Source: Paludibacteraceae bacterium
GTDB lineage: Bacteria; Bacteroidota; Bacteroidia; Bacteroidales; Paludibacteraceae
Direction: 5' to 3'
NCBI GenBank assembly: GCA_017417025.1
Contig: JAFPZY010000022.1
Coordinates: forward strand, 1 to 37,582
Length of the DNA stretch: 37,582 nt
Below the pieces are notes generated by a model. It was given only the letters and a program-made list of their open reading frames with translations, was not told the origin of the DNA and ran no database searches. How positions within the stretch are numbered: the first letter of the stretch is position 1; the number at the start of each line of letters is the position of its first letter. A program made the translations under genes and the position numbers. This document shows, piece by piece, positions 1-9,601 of the stretch.

Positions 1-2082
1 CGGGTCTTCGTCATTGCGATAGTAATAGACATATCGCATGTTAGGCACATTATATCCGATATTCGCTGTGTAATATGTGATACGCTCTTTTATTCGTCCC
101 TGTTCATCGTAAATCACATCATTGTGGTGCATGGTTTGCGTCAGAACGATTTCATCGCCTTCCCAGCCGTAGGTATCTACGTACAGCAGAATACCTTCCT
201 TCGAATACGAACTGTAATCTTTGGTATTTTTGGTGTCCTTATAGAGCTTCCATGTTCCTGCAGCCGTGTCTTTGTCCATCTCTATTTTCCGCGCCAAATC
301 GGCGGTGGTGTCGTTCGGAAAATAGCTGTATTTCGTCCAATGCAGCGTATCCGTCAAAGTGCGGTTGATATCTATCGCATATTCCACCTTCTCCACCGGA
401 CGGTTGTACTCGTCGCGCTTGTAGAGGTCGATATAGCCGCGATTCTCTCCATACGGGCTGTAGTAATACCCCACGCGCTCACCTTTCGCATTATAATAAG
501 TGCGGTTATTGACATAATCTCTTTGATTAAAATATTCATCTAACCTGCCGTCGGTGGCGCTTATAGGCTCGCGCTCGTAGACCTGCAGCGCTTCATTATA
601 CGTGAAGGAATAGACCATTCCGGTATTCCAGTCCCCTACATTGTTCAGTCCCTCATATTGGGTGGAAGTCAGCGGCTCGCCGTTTTCGCCTAAGCTCACT
701 TCCGTATAGCGGCATGAACTATAGTCTGTAATCCATTTCTGCAATTCAGCGTTCCATGTCTCCCGAATCGAATAGATATTGTCAAAACCATAGCGGTATG
801 TTTTGGTCGTGGTACGCTGGAGGGGTCCATTGACCCATTGCACGATGGAAGTAGCGAACGTGTATTCCGGCGTCGTTTCCGAAGTAGTGATCCACTCGTC
901 TATTCCGGGACGCTTCTCCTGAGTCTTGGAATAAACCGTTTCTCCCCCGTTGCCGTATTCCGTCCGCTTGACAGTCCAAATACCGTTTTGCAGCGTCGTG
1001 TCCAGACGCAGCGTGCAACGGTTTTCCGCGTCGTAACTGTAAACGGAGTTGGAATAAGCCGTCAGTTCATTCTCACCGTTGTATTTCCACGAACGCACGT
1101 GTTGCGGATATTCCTTGTTGCCGGTTGCGGTTTTCTCCACCAGATATTCCTCGTCGCGCTCTTCGCCCGTCACGGTCTTCCGGGTAAACACATCGTCCAG
1201 ATATATCTCCGTCGTGGTGGTCTTTACGCCGGACTTGGTTGACCATGTGGCTTTTCCGGTGATCCGCTCGCTGCGGTAATACGTCTCTCTTCCGTTATTG
1301 CTGTCCCCTTTGTATTTGCGTACTACTCCGCCGTTCTCATTGTATTCCGTGCCGGCGTCGATATCACCTTCATTATATATTTTTTCCTCTATCCACAACC
1401 GGTGGTTGCGGTATTTGTTGCGACCGTATGTATTCCATTGGTTCTTCCATTTCTGCTCTTTGGAATTGAAATAGTAACTGATGGATTCCAGCGTGCTATC
1501 CGTCTCCGCATGGTAATAGCGCGAAGATGGTAGCCAGTTTCCCGCAGAGTCCAAATGGTAAACCGAGTAATCATAATTACGGATTTGTCGAATCAGATGA
1601 CCTTCCTCGTCAAAAATATTACGGTACGTGTCATACGCATAGTCATAACGTTGGCTCAGTTCAAATCCTGCATTATCCCGAATTTGTAAATCACTCAAAT
1701 TAATAGCGGAATCAGCAACGTTTTCAGCATTCCAATGTAAATGTCCGAATGGATATACATATATGGAGTGTTTGCCTTCCTTACCGAAATCCCGATATAC
1801 GTATTTACAGCAGTTCGGATTGACGCGGTAATACATATTTGTCATATTGTAATAATAGATATTGGTGTTAGTTTCCACCAAACTATCCGGTGCATAAGCA
1901 TAATCCACCAATTCAAAATGCTGTGTCCGGCCGCCTTCATTGTTCTTATAAGAACTGTTAATCCGGATACTGTCCAGCCGCCATGCGTAATTGTCGTCTG
2001 GAATGCCTTGCGCGTACACGCAATTTTGGGTTAATGACAATACTGCAATAAAAAGCAGATTAATAAGATTTTCCTTTTTCAT
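1..2082 (-). CDS. Secreted repeat-type protein, partial (runs off left edge)
   Basis: The minus-strand frame is open from an ATG at 2082 to base 1, giving 694 codons with no stop, so the C-terminus lies outside the window. The protein starts with a clear signal peptide (MKKENLINLLFIAVLSLTQN, cleavage near VYAQ). The mature part is rich in Tyr, Asn, Thr and Trp and has many loosely repeated strands of the type Y-x-Y-D/N-x-x-G (for example YSYDAENR, YNAKGERVGYYY, YDEQGRIKERITYY), reminiscent of YD/RHS-like or MORN-like beta repeats. An ideal promoter lies 17 bases upstream (2100-2131). I do not recognise a named family. A secreted or surface protein, possibly a type IX substrate, is the best inference; the sorting domain would be beyond the edge. 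Confidence 0.85.
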   Translation of the reverse strand, partial: MKKENLINLLFIAVLSLTQNCVYAQGIPDDNYAWRLDSIRINSSYKNNEGGRTQHFELVDYAYAPDSLVETNTNIYYYNMTNMYYRVNPNCCKYVYRDFGKEGKHSIYVYPFGHLHWNAENVADSAINLSDLQIRDNAGFELSQRYDYAYDTYRNIFDEEGHLIRQIRNYDYSVYHLDSAGNWLPSSRYYHAETDSTLESISYYFNSKEQKWKNQWNTYGRNKYRNHRLWIEEKIYNEGDIDAGTEYNENGGVVRKYKGDSNNGRETYYRSERITGKATWSTKSGVKTTTTEIYLDDVFTRKTVTGEERDEEYLVEKTATGNKEYPQHVRSWKYNGENELTAYSNSVYSYDAENRCTLRLDTTLQNGIWTVKRTEYGNGGETVYSKTQEKRPGIDEWITTSETTPEYTFATSIVQWVNGPLQRTTTKTYRYGFDNIYSIRETWNAELQKWITDYSSCRYTEVSLGENGEPLTSTQYEGLNNVGDWNTGMVYSFTYNEALQVYEREPISATDGRLDEYFNQRDYVNNRTYYNAKGERVGYYYSPYGENRGYIDLYKRDEYNRPVEKVEYAIDINRTLTDTLHWTKYSYFPNDTTADLARKIEMDKDTAAGTWKLYKDTKNTKDYSSYSKEGILLYVDTYGWEGDEIVLTQTMHHNDVIYDEQGRIKERITYYTANIGYNVPNMRYVYYYRNDEDP

Positions 2083-2099
2083 GATTCTAAAATTTGATG

Positions 2100-2131
2100 C
2101 AAAATTAATATGTTTTTTCAATATATGCAAA
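2100..2131 (-). promoter_or_regulatory. Bacteroidota promoter of the left-edge secreted protein
   Basis: On the minus strand TTTG (2131-2128), 20 bases, then TAATTTTG (2107-2100). This fits the Bacteroidota -33/-7 consensus and leaves a leader of about 10 bases before the ATG at 2082. The left-edge gene therefore has its own promoter although a same-strand gene ends immediately upstream. Confidence 0.8.
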
Positions 2132-3043
2132 TCAATAATATGTTATGCCGTAACAATGACATGTTTTTGCATTCCGTTTCAAGTGATTGTATGGGGCTAA
2201 ACGGAAAGTGATTTTTATTCCAATATCGAAGAGATTGCTGCTCGTGACGAGGCGTTTGTCCTGACGGAGGGCAGATACTATCGGTGTCATAATCCGATGG
2301 AGCGGAAAACCTTCCCGTGTGTCGGAGAGCATCAACAGGGAAATCCTGTCAGAGGGTTCTTCCGTTTCCCGCGCAAGCGAATAGTCGGCATATACTCCGA
2401 TAGATATATAAGAATGATGTCCGGCGGAGGTATAGATAGGCAGGTCATAGCAGAATTCTGCCGAAAGCCACCATTGTTGCTGCTTCTTTGTGCCGATGCC
2501 ATTTTGAGTTTCGCTGAACGAGCGGGCAGCCGCCAGCGGATAGGACTCATAGACGCGGTTGTCCTGTTTGGGATAATAAACGGAAAGTGCTGCGTTATTG
2601 GCTGTTTCCGTCCAACGGCTCTGAAACGGTAGTACTATTTCCGGTCCCAAATACAGATTCCAGCGCCCCCAAGAGAAAGCCATCTGTAGCGGAATGCCGA
2701 CCGACCATGCGGAGTGGACCTCGCGCAACGAGCCGATTGTATAATCAATCTGCATCCTGTCGATTTCCACATCAATAGTTGTATATGAGTCAGTGTATCC
2801 GCTTTTGTAAAAACCGGCCTGATGGCGGTTAAAAGTAGCGGCAATCCGCAATCCGATGACATAAGGAGAATGATAAGTATAAGACAGCAATATTCCGGCC
2901 TGCCAACCTGTGAGCGGCTCAACATAGGTGCATTGCGCATTGTATCCGGCAATGCCCGCGCGGACCCCCGCTTCAAACAAGTGTTCAGCATCCGCCTGAA
3001 GCGGCATGACCAAAAGCAATATGACCAATCCGGCAACTATCAT
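2132..3043 (-). CDS. Outer-membrane beta-barrel protein, hypothetical
   Basis: 303 residues with an N-terminal signal peptide (IVAGLVILLLVMPLQADAEH). The rest has alternating hydrophobic/aromatic strands (GWQAGILLSYTYHSPYVIGL, WNLYLGPEIVLPF, HSYISIGVYADYSL, FDIGIKITFRLAP), as expected of an 8-12 stranded outer-membrane barrel similar in style to the PorT/OMP_b-brl families. The ATG overlaps the stop of the upstream repeat-protein gene by four bases (ATGA), so translation is probably coupled and the two proteins may work together, for example a surface protein and its membrane partner. No specific family is recognised. About 20 residues after the last predicted strand form a polar Lys/Cys/His tail. 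Confidence 0.8.
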   Translation of the reverse strand: MIVAGLVILLLVMPLQADAEHLFEAGVRAGIAGYNAQCTYVEPLTGWQAGILLSYTYHSPYVIGLRIAATFNRHQAGFYKSGYTDSYTTIDVEIDRMQIDYTIGSLREVHSAWSVGIPLQMAFSWGRWNLYLGPEIVLPFQSRWTETANNAALSVYYPKQDNRVYESYPLAAARSFSETQNGIGTKKQQQWWLSAEFCYDLPIYTSAGHHSYISIGVYADYSLARETEEPSDRISLLMLSDTREGFPLHRIMTPIVSALRQDKRLVTSSNLFDIGIKITFRLAPYNHLKRNAKTCHCYGITYY

Positions 3044-5685
3044 GGAATCAGTTTCTTCTCAGTCCAAACCCGACCGCCTTGTTCGTAGCGGAAGAGATAA
3101 ACCCCGCCCGTGATGCGGTCCTCGCTGACCGGTATGCCACGGCTGTTGTAAATCCTGACATCAGCAGGCATGGATTCCGGTGCATTGGACAACTCGATGA
3201 TGTTTGACCATATATGTCCGTTTCCGGTCAAGGTGACATACAGTTGGAATTTGCCATGCAGCTCGTCCTGCTCGGCATAGTCGTCTTCAACAGCGCCCTG
3301 AACGGGAGCATCGTTTTTGTACCACTGGAAGGCAAGCGCCGATTGGGTGGGGAATAACCTGCGCAAGGCGACGTTGTCGCAAAGCAACTGCCAGTTGTAT
3401 TTATTGACGATAATAGGATACAGGCGCTCACAATGAAAAGTGTCCAAGACGTAGGTGTGCAGGATGCTGTCGCACCCGCGCAGACTGTATTCAATGACCT
3501 CATGTCCGGCGGGTTCGCGGAAGAGTACACCATGCCAGGTGAAGGGCAGAAGCGTGTCGCAGACGGCGGTATCATGAGGGGCGTACTGCAGGTCGTAGCA
3601 GCATGTTGCGGTGCTCAACGTCCATGTCGTCAGCAAACTGTCACATCCGCGGCTGTCCTGTGTGACTGTGGTCTGCGAGCCCGGAGTATCGAAGGCGATG
3701 CCCTGCCACGTGAATGGGAGAATGGTGTCGCAAACGGTTGTGTCTCGGCGTAGGTTTTTCGTGGTCGGACAGCAGGTGATGGTGCTTAATGTCCATGTAG
3801 TCAGCAAACTGTCACATCCGCGGCTGTCCTGTGTGACTGTGGTCTGCGCCCCAGGGACATTGAAAACAAGTCCCTGCCAAGTGAAGGGGAGAAGTGTATC
3901 ACAAACGGCAGTGTCGCGCTTGTTGTATTTCAAGTCGGGGCAACATGTCTCGGTTTGGAGCGTATAGATGCCCTTCTTGATGTCACAGTCGTATTCATTC
4001 TTATAAATGATTTCGATGGTTGAGGCTTCCGCAAATATGGTATCGTGCCAGCGGAATGGGAGCAGTGTGTCGCAAACGAGTGTGTCCATGATTTCAACGG
4101 CCCAATCCGGGCATGGCGGCGTGCAATCTTCGGCTGTAAGATGAAACGGGTCGCTCATTACACGGCAATGAAGCTCTGTACTGATGTCCACGCCGTTGGA
4201 AGTTATACACAGCCGATACCAGCCTTCGTTGTCTTTTGTCATTTTGTCAAGTGTCAGGTCGCTTCCCAGATGCAGGTCTGTCCAGCCGTCGCTGTCGTAC
4301 GGCAGACTGTCTTTGGCAAACTGCCAGAGGTAGCCGTATGGCTGGCGGAAGCCGCTGTTCTCCATGACCGTTGCATCAAACGTGTATGGCATATCCAGAC
4401 ACGCAGTATTGGCAGAATTGATAGTGACCATCGGCTCGCACAGGCGTATCTCTATATCGTCCATGGCAAAATCATTGCCAGTGGTCGCATTTTCGTCGTT
4501 GAAAATAGATAAGCGCAGTATGCTTACTTCTTCCGGAACATGGAAAGATGCTCCCACCAGATGCCATGGCGCGGACTGAACCAGCGGACTGCCATTGACA
4601 GCATAGTCGTTAGGAGCCGGCTTAATGGGACCTGAAGACTGCTCAAGAATAGTGTCGCCAGTCAGTTCGTTCTGAATGAGGAAACGCACTTTGGGCCGGG
4701 CAAAGTTATGCCCGGGTTCCAGCACATTTGCCACATAGGCGGAGAAAGACAAATCCATTTCATGGCAAACGGGAAAAGTGGTGCTATAGAATGCCGCATT
4801 TCCTCCGATGCCGTCCACCGCCAGCAGATAGCCGCGTGTATAGTCGTTGGGGTAGGTGTGGTCGTCCTGAATAAACCACTGTGAGTATAAATTTGCTGTC
4901 GGATTAGTGTTCAGATTGTTCTGCCAACCCCGCTTGGCGACGATAAACAGTCCGCTGGATACACGGGTCATAACATCAAAGGCCTGGCGGTATCTGCTGC
5001 TAAACGGGGTCAGTGCTTCTTGGCTTGTGACGGGATCCGAAGGGTCGTTACCGCCGAAATCTTCGCGGAAAAGCAGAGTCCCCTGCGGACATACATTCTC
5101 GGAGATTTCGTCCGGCCAAGGATGTGCAAATGGTGTACAACCGCCATCAACTTTCTGCAGATAAACCGGTTCGCTGACTATCCATTTATCCGGCATGTCT
5201 ATTTCGTCAGTCCGTGCCATCGAAACGCGATACCAACCTTCCTGCAGATTTCCAGGACGCTGTGTATAACTGCCGTTGGATGTGCAGATGGAAGTCCACG
5301 TTGTTTCATCTACTGAATACTCATAAATGAAACTCTTCTTGATGCCAATTGTGCCGTCGTCCGTATATTCCGCCCAGAAAGCAAAGAAGGGATTAGCAGT
5401 GCAGAGTGCCTCCGCCGAAGTAACCAATGCGACAGAGGGAGGTGCATCTTCCTCCGATATTTTACGCACGCATGTCACCTCCATGTCCGCGGAAGATGAC
5501 AGGGCAGGAAAGTAGGGACCAGCGTACAGCGAAGTGTCTTGCAGAAAAGGCCTGATTGTATCAGGAAATGATGGCGCCTCTTGCCCTGCTGCATATATCG
5601 ATGCTATGCAGAAGAGGATAATCGGCAGCATATTCAGTCTTATTTTGCCGCAAAAAAGCATTTTTTGTTTCAGGAATTTGTGCAT
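3040..5685 (-). CDS. Large secreted repeat protein with type IX secretion-like C-terminus
   Basis: Start placed at the ATG at 5685: the frame is open 35 codons further up, but the promoter (5726-5757) lies in that stretch. This gives 881 residues with a signal peptide (hydrophobic MLPIILFCIASIYAAGQ). Visible parts are an N-terminal region with Ig-like strands, a jelly-roll-like segment (about 180-420) resembling MAM/CBM modules (LLFREDFGG...FAMDDIEIRLC), an Ig-like segment, and four Cys-rich repeats with the core CDTLLPFTWQG...GCDSLLTTWTL. Two of the repeats are nearly identical in DNA, with a 171-bp period (near 3631 and 3802). The end (VRIYNSRGIPV...GGVYLFRYEQGG...KKLIP) resembles a type A type IX sorting domain. 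Likely a cell-surface or secreted adhesin-like protein; exact role unknown. The downstream barrel gene overlaps its stop. Confidence 0.85.
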   Translation of the reverse strand: MHKFLKQKMLFCGKIRLNMLPIILFCIASIYAAGQEAPSFPDTIRPFLQDTSLYAGPYFPALSSSADMEVTCVRKISEEDAPPSVALVTSAEALCTANPFFAFWAEYTDDGTIGIKKSFIYEYSVDETTWTSICTSNGSYTQRPGNLQEGWYRVSMARTDEIDMPDKWIVSEPVYLQKVDGGCTPFAHPWPDEISENVCPQGTLLFREDFGGNDPSDPVTSQEALTPFSSRYRQAFDVMTRVSSGLFIVAKRGWQNNLNTNPTANLYSQWFIQDDHTYPNDYTRGYLLAVDGIGGNAAFYSTTFPVCHEMDLSFSAYVANVLEPGHNFARPKVRFLIQNELTGDTILEQSSGPIKPAPNDYAVNGSPLVQSAPWHLVGASFHVPEEVSILRLSIFNDENATTGNDFAMDDIEIRLCEPMVTINSANTACLDMPYTFDATVMENSGFRQPYGYLWQFAKDSLPYDSDGWTDLHLGSDLTLDKMTKDNEGWYRLCITSNGVDISTELHCRVMSDPFHLTAEDCTPPCPDWAVEIMDTLVCDTLLPFRWHDTIFAEASTIEIIYKNEYDCDIKKGIYTLQTETCCPDLKYNKRDTAVCDTLLPFTWQGLVFNVPGAQTTVTQDSRGCDSLLTTWTLSTITCCPTTKNLRRDTTVCDTILPFTWQGIAFDTPGSQTTVTQDSRGCDSLLTTWTLSTATCCYDLQYAPHDTAVCDTLLPFTWHGVLFREPAGHEVIEYSLRGCDSILHTYVLDTFHCERLYPIIVNKYNWQLLCDNVALRRLFPTQSALAFQWYKNDAPVQGAVEDDYAEQDELHGKFQLYVTLTGNGHIWSNIIELSNAPESMPADVRIYNSRGIPVSEDRITGGVYLFRYEQGGRVWTEKKLIP

Positions 5686-5708
5686 ATCAATTTTTTGTAC
5701 TAATTTTG
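5677..5708 (+). promoter_or_regulatory. Promoter of the TPR regulator gene
   Basis: TTTG (5677-5680), exactly 20 bases, TAATTTTG (5701-5708) on the plus strand. Transcription would start near 5714 and reach the ATG at 5825 after a leader of about 110 bases. The element overlaps the ATG at 5685 of the opposite gene and faces the minus-strand promoter at 5726-5757. Confidence 0.65.
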
Positions 5709-5725
5709 CCTCCGAAATTCTGGTG

Positions 5726-5757
5726 CAAAGGTACTGCTTTTTGTGTGTGCATGCAAA
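5726..5757 (-). promoter_or_regulatory. Promoter of the large secreted repeat protein
   Basis: Minus strand TTTG (5757-5754), 20 bases, TACCTTTG (5733-5726). It sets the gene start at 5685, since upstream in-frame codons lie before or within this promoter. Expected transcription start is near 5719. Confidence 0.8.
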
Positions 5758-5824
5758 TTCAGTAGTTGTACGAGTGGTGTTTTCAGTCAAGATATACTAT
5801 CAGATAATCAGTAATTTACAAAGA

Positions 5825-7513
5825 ATGGAGGAAAATAAAGTTGTACGGTATGTTTTTTATGGTGTTTTTGCGCTGATTTCATTGTTGCCATCATGCCGAT
5901 TCCGGGCTCCTGAAGCATCGTTGCTTCTGCAAAACGAGCGACTGCTGGTATGGGAGCACCCTGATAGTGCGCTGGCTATATTGCAGAACCTTGACACAGA
6001 CTTACTAAGTCGGCATGAGCGGGATATTTACCGCATGGAGTACCAATTAGCTTTGTCGCGCACACTCTCTACTCCTTATTATACTGCGACTATCGACAGC
6101 TTGTTGTCCGCTTTGGAGGCATCCGGCGACAGGTTGGCCATTGGCGAAGCGTACTACATGCTGGGCACTTCGTCTAACCATACGAGCCGTTATGAGGCCT
6201 CGGTACACTACCTGAAGCGGGCAGAAATGTATCTGAGCGAGTGCGAAGAAAGGAAAATGACTGCGGGCGAGCGTGCTCTTCGCGACCAGCTGTTGGGCGT
6301 TACATGGTTTTGTTTGGGCAACACATCTGAGAGTGAGATGCTCTATCAAATAGCCCGTACTTATTATGAGAAAGCTATTCCGCTGCTGAAGAAGCGGCCG
6401 AACAATATCTTCATCGCTTGCGGCTACCGTGACATGGCACGCACGAATGCCATTCTTAGTGGCAATGCAGACTCGACAGACCTATGGTTCCGCCAAGCTG
6501 CGGTTTATGCCGAGCATACAGGCAATGCTGTGTTGCAGGCTGATATTCAAGCGTATTTCTATGAATACTGCGAGCCCGACAGCATTAATGCGCGCTTGGC
6601 CATCTGCCGGAAACTGGCAGAAGAATACGGTGTGACAACACGTTATGCAGAGATGGTGGAGATTTTTTTGGCACGCGGGGAGACGGATTCGGCTGCCTTC
6701 TTTTTAGACAAACTGCACCCCGCGGATTCAACTTATTCTTACTGGTACGAGCAGAACCACGCATATCTGGATAGCAAGCTGAAATCGGCACGTAATCAAA
6801 ATGACAGAGCCTATAAAATATTGCTGCGTCTCTATGACAAGACCATAGCCCAGTTACAGGACGACGCTTCAGCACGGACATTTGCCATCACGCAGCATTA
6901 TGACGTGGAGCGCGAGCAGAAAAAGGCGGAAGAGGCGCAGCGGGAGCAGCTGTGGCACAAACGGCTGTCTGCAATGCTGGTGCTGACGCTGGCTGTGACT
7001 ATGCTGATGCTGATAGTTCTCTTTCTCTATTATCGTGTCAAGCGGCGCGAACATGAGCACAAGATAACCTCGTTGCGTAACAAATATGTGCAGCAGTTGC
7101 AGTTGGCGTTGGAGCGGCTGCAGCAGAAAGTCAGCCTGACCAAAGAGATTGAACTGCAGCGCATGCGCGGGAACGAAGTTGTGTTCCCGAAGTGGCTTCA
7201 GACTTATCGCGATGAGCAGTTGGTGCTTAACAAGGAGCGCTTAGACGAACTGATAGCCTCAACGGACAAGGCTTTGGACGGCTCTATCAGCAGACTGCGT
7301 GCGGCTTATCCGGCTTTGACGGAGTCGGATATGCAGTTTGCAATTCTGGTGATAATCGGTGCCTCTGATAACGACATGAGCATCCTGCTCAACGTGCAGA
7401 AACACACTATTTACCACCGCCGGCAGATTGTGCGCAAGCATGTGAGTCCTGACATCAAGGATATAGACCAATGGCTGTTGAATTTCGTGCTCGGAGACAT
7501 AACAGGTGCCTGA
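5825..7513 (+). CDS. TPR-containing membrane regulator with C-terminal helix-turn-helix
   Basis: 562 residues from the ATG at 5825; the frame is open upstream, but those codons are antisense to the neighbouring gene and its promoter. The N-terminus has a hydrophobic stretch ending LLPSC (Cys24), a possible lipobox. Residues 30-340 form helical TPR-like repeats (HPDSALAILQNL and following). A transmembrane helix spans about 381-403, followed by a basic stretch and a coiled coil (405-445). The end (about 498-540, LTESDMQFAILVIIGASDND, then HTIYHRRQIVRKHV) resembles the LuxR-like helix-turn-helix of Bacteroidales TPR regulators. It probably senses envelope or nutritional signals and may regulate the adjacent secreted-protein genes; that link is inferred from position only. 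Confidence 0.85.
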   Translation: MEENKVVRYVFYGVFALISLLPSCRFRAPEASLLLQNERLLVWEHPDSALAILQNLDTDLLSRHERDIYRMEYQLALSRTLSTPYYTATIDSLLSALEASGDRLAIGEAYYMLGTSSNHTSRYEASVHYLKRAEMYLSECEERKMTAGERALRDQLLGVTWFCLGNTSESEMLYQIARTYYEKAIPLLKKRPNNIFIACGYRDMARTNAILSGNADSTDLWFRQAAVYAEHTGNAVLQADIQAYFYEYCEPDSINARLAICRKLAEEYGVTTRYAEMVEIFLARGETDSAAFFLDKLHPADSTYSYWYEQNHAYLDSKLKSARNQNDRAYKILLRLYDKTIAQLQDDASARTFAITQHYDVEREQKKAEEAQREQLWHKRLSAMLVLTLAVTMLMLIVLFLYYRVKRREHEHKITSLRNKYVQQLQLALERLQQKVSLTKEIELQRMRGNEVVFPKWLQTYRDEQLVLNKERLDELIASTDKALDGSISRLRAAYPALTESDMQFAILVIIGASDNDMSILLNVQKHTIYHRRQIVRKHVSPDIKDIDQWLLNFVLGDITGA

Positions 7514-7601
7514 TAACCAGTCAATCACGTTGAAGTGCCACAAAGACAGGTATTGCACTATATTTGAGTATGTACTTGCGGTGGAGCCGTGATAACAAAA
7601 G

Positions 7602-7631
7602 AAAAGGGTGCGCCATGAGGTACACCCTTTT
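7602..7631 (-). terminator. Hairpin terminator between convergent genes
   Basis: AAAAGGGTG (7602-7610) pairs with CACCCTTTT (7623-7631) across a 12-base loop. Read leftward the hairpin is followed by a T-rich tract, so it best ends the mmd operon; it may also act on the convergent TPR regulator transcript. Confidence 0.75.
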
Positions 7632-7648
7632 GCTTGAAAAGCCGATTA

Positions 7649-8827
7649 TCAACCAAGCATGTTGAGCAGGATACCTGCCGCAACAGCCGAACCGATAACG
7701 CCCGCCACATTGGGTCCCATGGCATGCATGAGCAGGAAGTTTGACGGGTCGGACTTTACGCCCTCCATCTGGCTGACACGCGCTGCCATCGGCACTGCCG
7801 ATACACCGGCTGAGCCGATAAGCGGGTTGATTTTCTCCTTTGTGAAGAGGTTCATGAACTTGGCCAGCAACACGCCTCCGGCAGTTCCCAGCGAGAAGGC
7901 GATAATACCCATCGCAAGGATGAGCAACGTCTTGACACTGAGGAAGGTAGCGCCTGTGGCGGTGGCTCCGACGCTGAGTCCGAGGAAGATAACTACGATG
8001 TTCATCAGCTCGTTTTGGGCAGTTTTGCTCAGACGGTCAACCACGCCGCACTCCTTCATCAGGTTGCCCAGCATCAGACAGCCGATTAGCGGAGCTGCAT
8101 CCGGCAATACGAGTGCCACAATGGTGGTGATGATGACGGGGAAGACAATCTTCTCGGTCTTGCTGACGGTGCGCAGTTGCTTCATCTTAATCTTGCGCTC
8201 TTTTTCTGTAGTCAGCGCGCGCATGATAGGCGGCTGAATAACAGGCACTAAGGCCATATACGAGTATGCCGCAATGGCGATAGGACCAAGCAAGTGGGGA
8301 GCGAGTTTTGATGTGAGGAAGATGCTGGTCGGTCCGTCGGCACCGCCGATAATGCCGATAGAACCGGCTTCAGCGGGGGTGAACCAGATGTTGGCGCACA
8401 GGAATGTAATGAAAATACCTACCTGTGCTGCCGCACCGAGAATGAAACTCTTGGGGTTGGCAATCAGCGGTCCGAAGTCGGTCATTGCGCCCACGCCAAT
8501 GAAAATAAGGCAGGGGTAGAGTCCGGCTTTTACACCAATGTACATCACATCCAGCAGTCCGGCCTCTTTCAGAATAGCACCGTAGCTGTGGTAGGCAGGG
8601 CTGCTTGGGTCAAGGAAAGCCGCCCAGAGCTCCTCATGGAACAATCCTGCTCCTGGCAGGTTGGTCAGCAGCATGCCGAAGGCTATCGGCAGCAACAGAA
8701 GCGGTTCGTACTGCTTCTTGATGGCGAGATACAACAGAAAAAATGAGACCAGAAGCATGACAGCCTGCTGCCAGCCAATCTGCATAAATCCCATTGACTC
8801 GAAAAATCGAATGAGTCCTTCTTCCAT
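7649..8827 (-). CDS. mmdB: Sodium-pumping methylmalonyl-CoA decarboxylase beta subunit
   Basis: 392 residues from the ATG at 8827, two bases past the mmdC stop; a TTG at 8836 would overlap mmdC and is less likely. It is a polytopic membrane protein of the OadB/MmdB/GcdB family (normally about 375-435 residues) with the conserved [19 protein letters not shown] segment, whose Asp lies in the sodium-binding region, and repeated helical hairpins ([33 protein letters not shown]). It decarboxylates the carboxybiotin carried by MmdC and couples this to sodium export. It is the last gene of the operon, followed by a hairpin terminator. Confidence 0.95.
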   Translation of the reverse strand: MEEGLIRFFESMGFMQIGWQQAVMLLVSFFLLYLAIKKQYEPLLLLPIAFGMLLTNLPGAGLFHEELWAAFLDPSSPAYHSYGAILKEAGLLDVMYIGVKAGLYPCLIFIGVGAMTDFGPLIANPKSFILGAAAQVGIFITFLCANIWFTPAEAGSIGIIGGADGPTSIFLTSKLAPHLLGPIAIAAYSYMALVPVIQPPIMRALTTEKERKIKMKQLRTVSKTEKIVFPVIITTIVALVLPDAAPLIGCLMLGNLMKECGVVDRLSKTAQNELMNIVVIFLGLSVGATATGATFLSVKTLLILAMGIIAFSLGTAGGVLLAKFMNLFTKEKINPLIGSAGVSAVPMAARVSQMEGVKSDPSNFLLMHAMGPNVAGVIGSAVAAGILLNMLG

Positions 8828-8828
8828 T

Positions 8829-9248
8829 TTATCCAAGCACTACGAGCAGGTCGTCCTGCATCACGTTCTGACCTGCGGTCACGGCAATCTGTTTAACAGT
8901 TCCGTCACATTCGGCGGCAACGGTGTTCTCCATCTTCATGCTCTCAAGTGTCAGAAGGATGTCGCCTTTTTTCACGGCCTGACCTTCGCTTACAAGCACT
9001 TTGATAATGCTTCCAGGCAGCGGTGATTTCACCTGCATTCCGCCGGCAGCGGGTGCTGCGCTTGCTGCTTTGGGGGCAGCTGTGGCGGGAGCTGCTTTGG
9101 GAGCGGCGGCAACATGATGATGCTGCGGGTGCTCCATCTCGACGTTGTACGTTTTGCCGTTTACGGTCACTTCGGTGATGCCACCTTCTTTTTCTGTAAC
9201 GGCGGTTTTGTATTCAGTGCCGTTGATTTTGAATGAAAACTCTTTCAT
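8829..9248 (-). CDS. mmdC: Biotin carboxyl carrier subunit of methylmalonyl-CoA decarboxylase
   Basis: 139 residues from the ATG at 9248; upstream in-frame codons overlap mmdD. It has an N-terminal beta-rich segment ([20 protein letters not shown]), an Ala/Pro/Lys-rich flexible linker (about 47-70) and a C-terminal biotinyl-lipoyl domain with the ESMKMEN motif; Lys105 is the predicted biotinylation site. It shuttles the carboxyl group from MmdA to MmdB. It lies between mmdD and mmdB and is nearly contiguous with mmdB. The architecture matches the gamma subunit of Bacteroidales and Propionigenium/Veillonella-type sodium pumps. Confidence 0.95.
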   Translation of the reverse strand: MKEFSFKINGTEYKTAVTEKEGGITEVTVNGKTYNVEMEHPQHHHVAAAPKAAPATAAPKAASAAPAAGGMQVKSPLPGSIIKVLVSEGQAVKKGDILLTLESMKMENTVAAECDGTVKQIAVTAGQNVMQDDLLVVLG

Positions 9249-9267
9249 ATCCTGTTTTGTTGTTTTA

Positions 9268-9585
9268 TTATTGAATGATATGCCATGCTGTGGCATGGTT
9301 TCTGACAGTCAGTCTGGGCGACTCCATGTCGTGAAGGCTGTTGTAGTAGAGGTGAAGCGCATAAGCCACGGCCGCTTCGTCGCCTGAGGGGGCTTGTGTT
9401 GCGGTCATGGGTTTGTTGTTCACGTCTGCGGGTTTGTCCGAAGGCTTTGTGGTCTTCGTTTGCGCCTGCATAATCCAGCCCAGTCCTTTCATTATATAGA
9501 CGAAGACAAAGAGCAGAACCAGCACCAGCGCAAATCCGAGACACGTTACAAGCCATGTCTGTGAAGTTACAGCTAAAAATACCAT
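9268..9585 (-). CDS. mmdD: Small membrane subunit (OadG/MmdD-like) of the decarboxylase
   Basis: 105 residues: one transmembrane helix near the N-terminus (about 8-32, WLVTCLGFALVLVLLFVFVY), a polar Thr/Lys/Pro linker, and an amphipathic C-terminus (EAAVAYALHLYYNSLHDMES). Size, topology and position between mmdA and mmdC fit the OadG/MmdD delta subunit, which anchors the carboxyltransferase to the membrane pump. Sequence conservation in this family is low, so the call relies partly on context. Confidence 0.85.
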   Translation of the reverse strand: MVFLAVTSQTWLVTCLGFALVLVLLFVFVYIMKGLGWIMQAQTKTTKPSDKPADVNNKPMTATQAPSGDEAAVAYALHLYYNSLHDMESPRLTVRNHATAWHIIQ

Positions 9586-9601
9586 GGTCTTTTGTTTTTT
9601 T

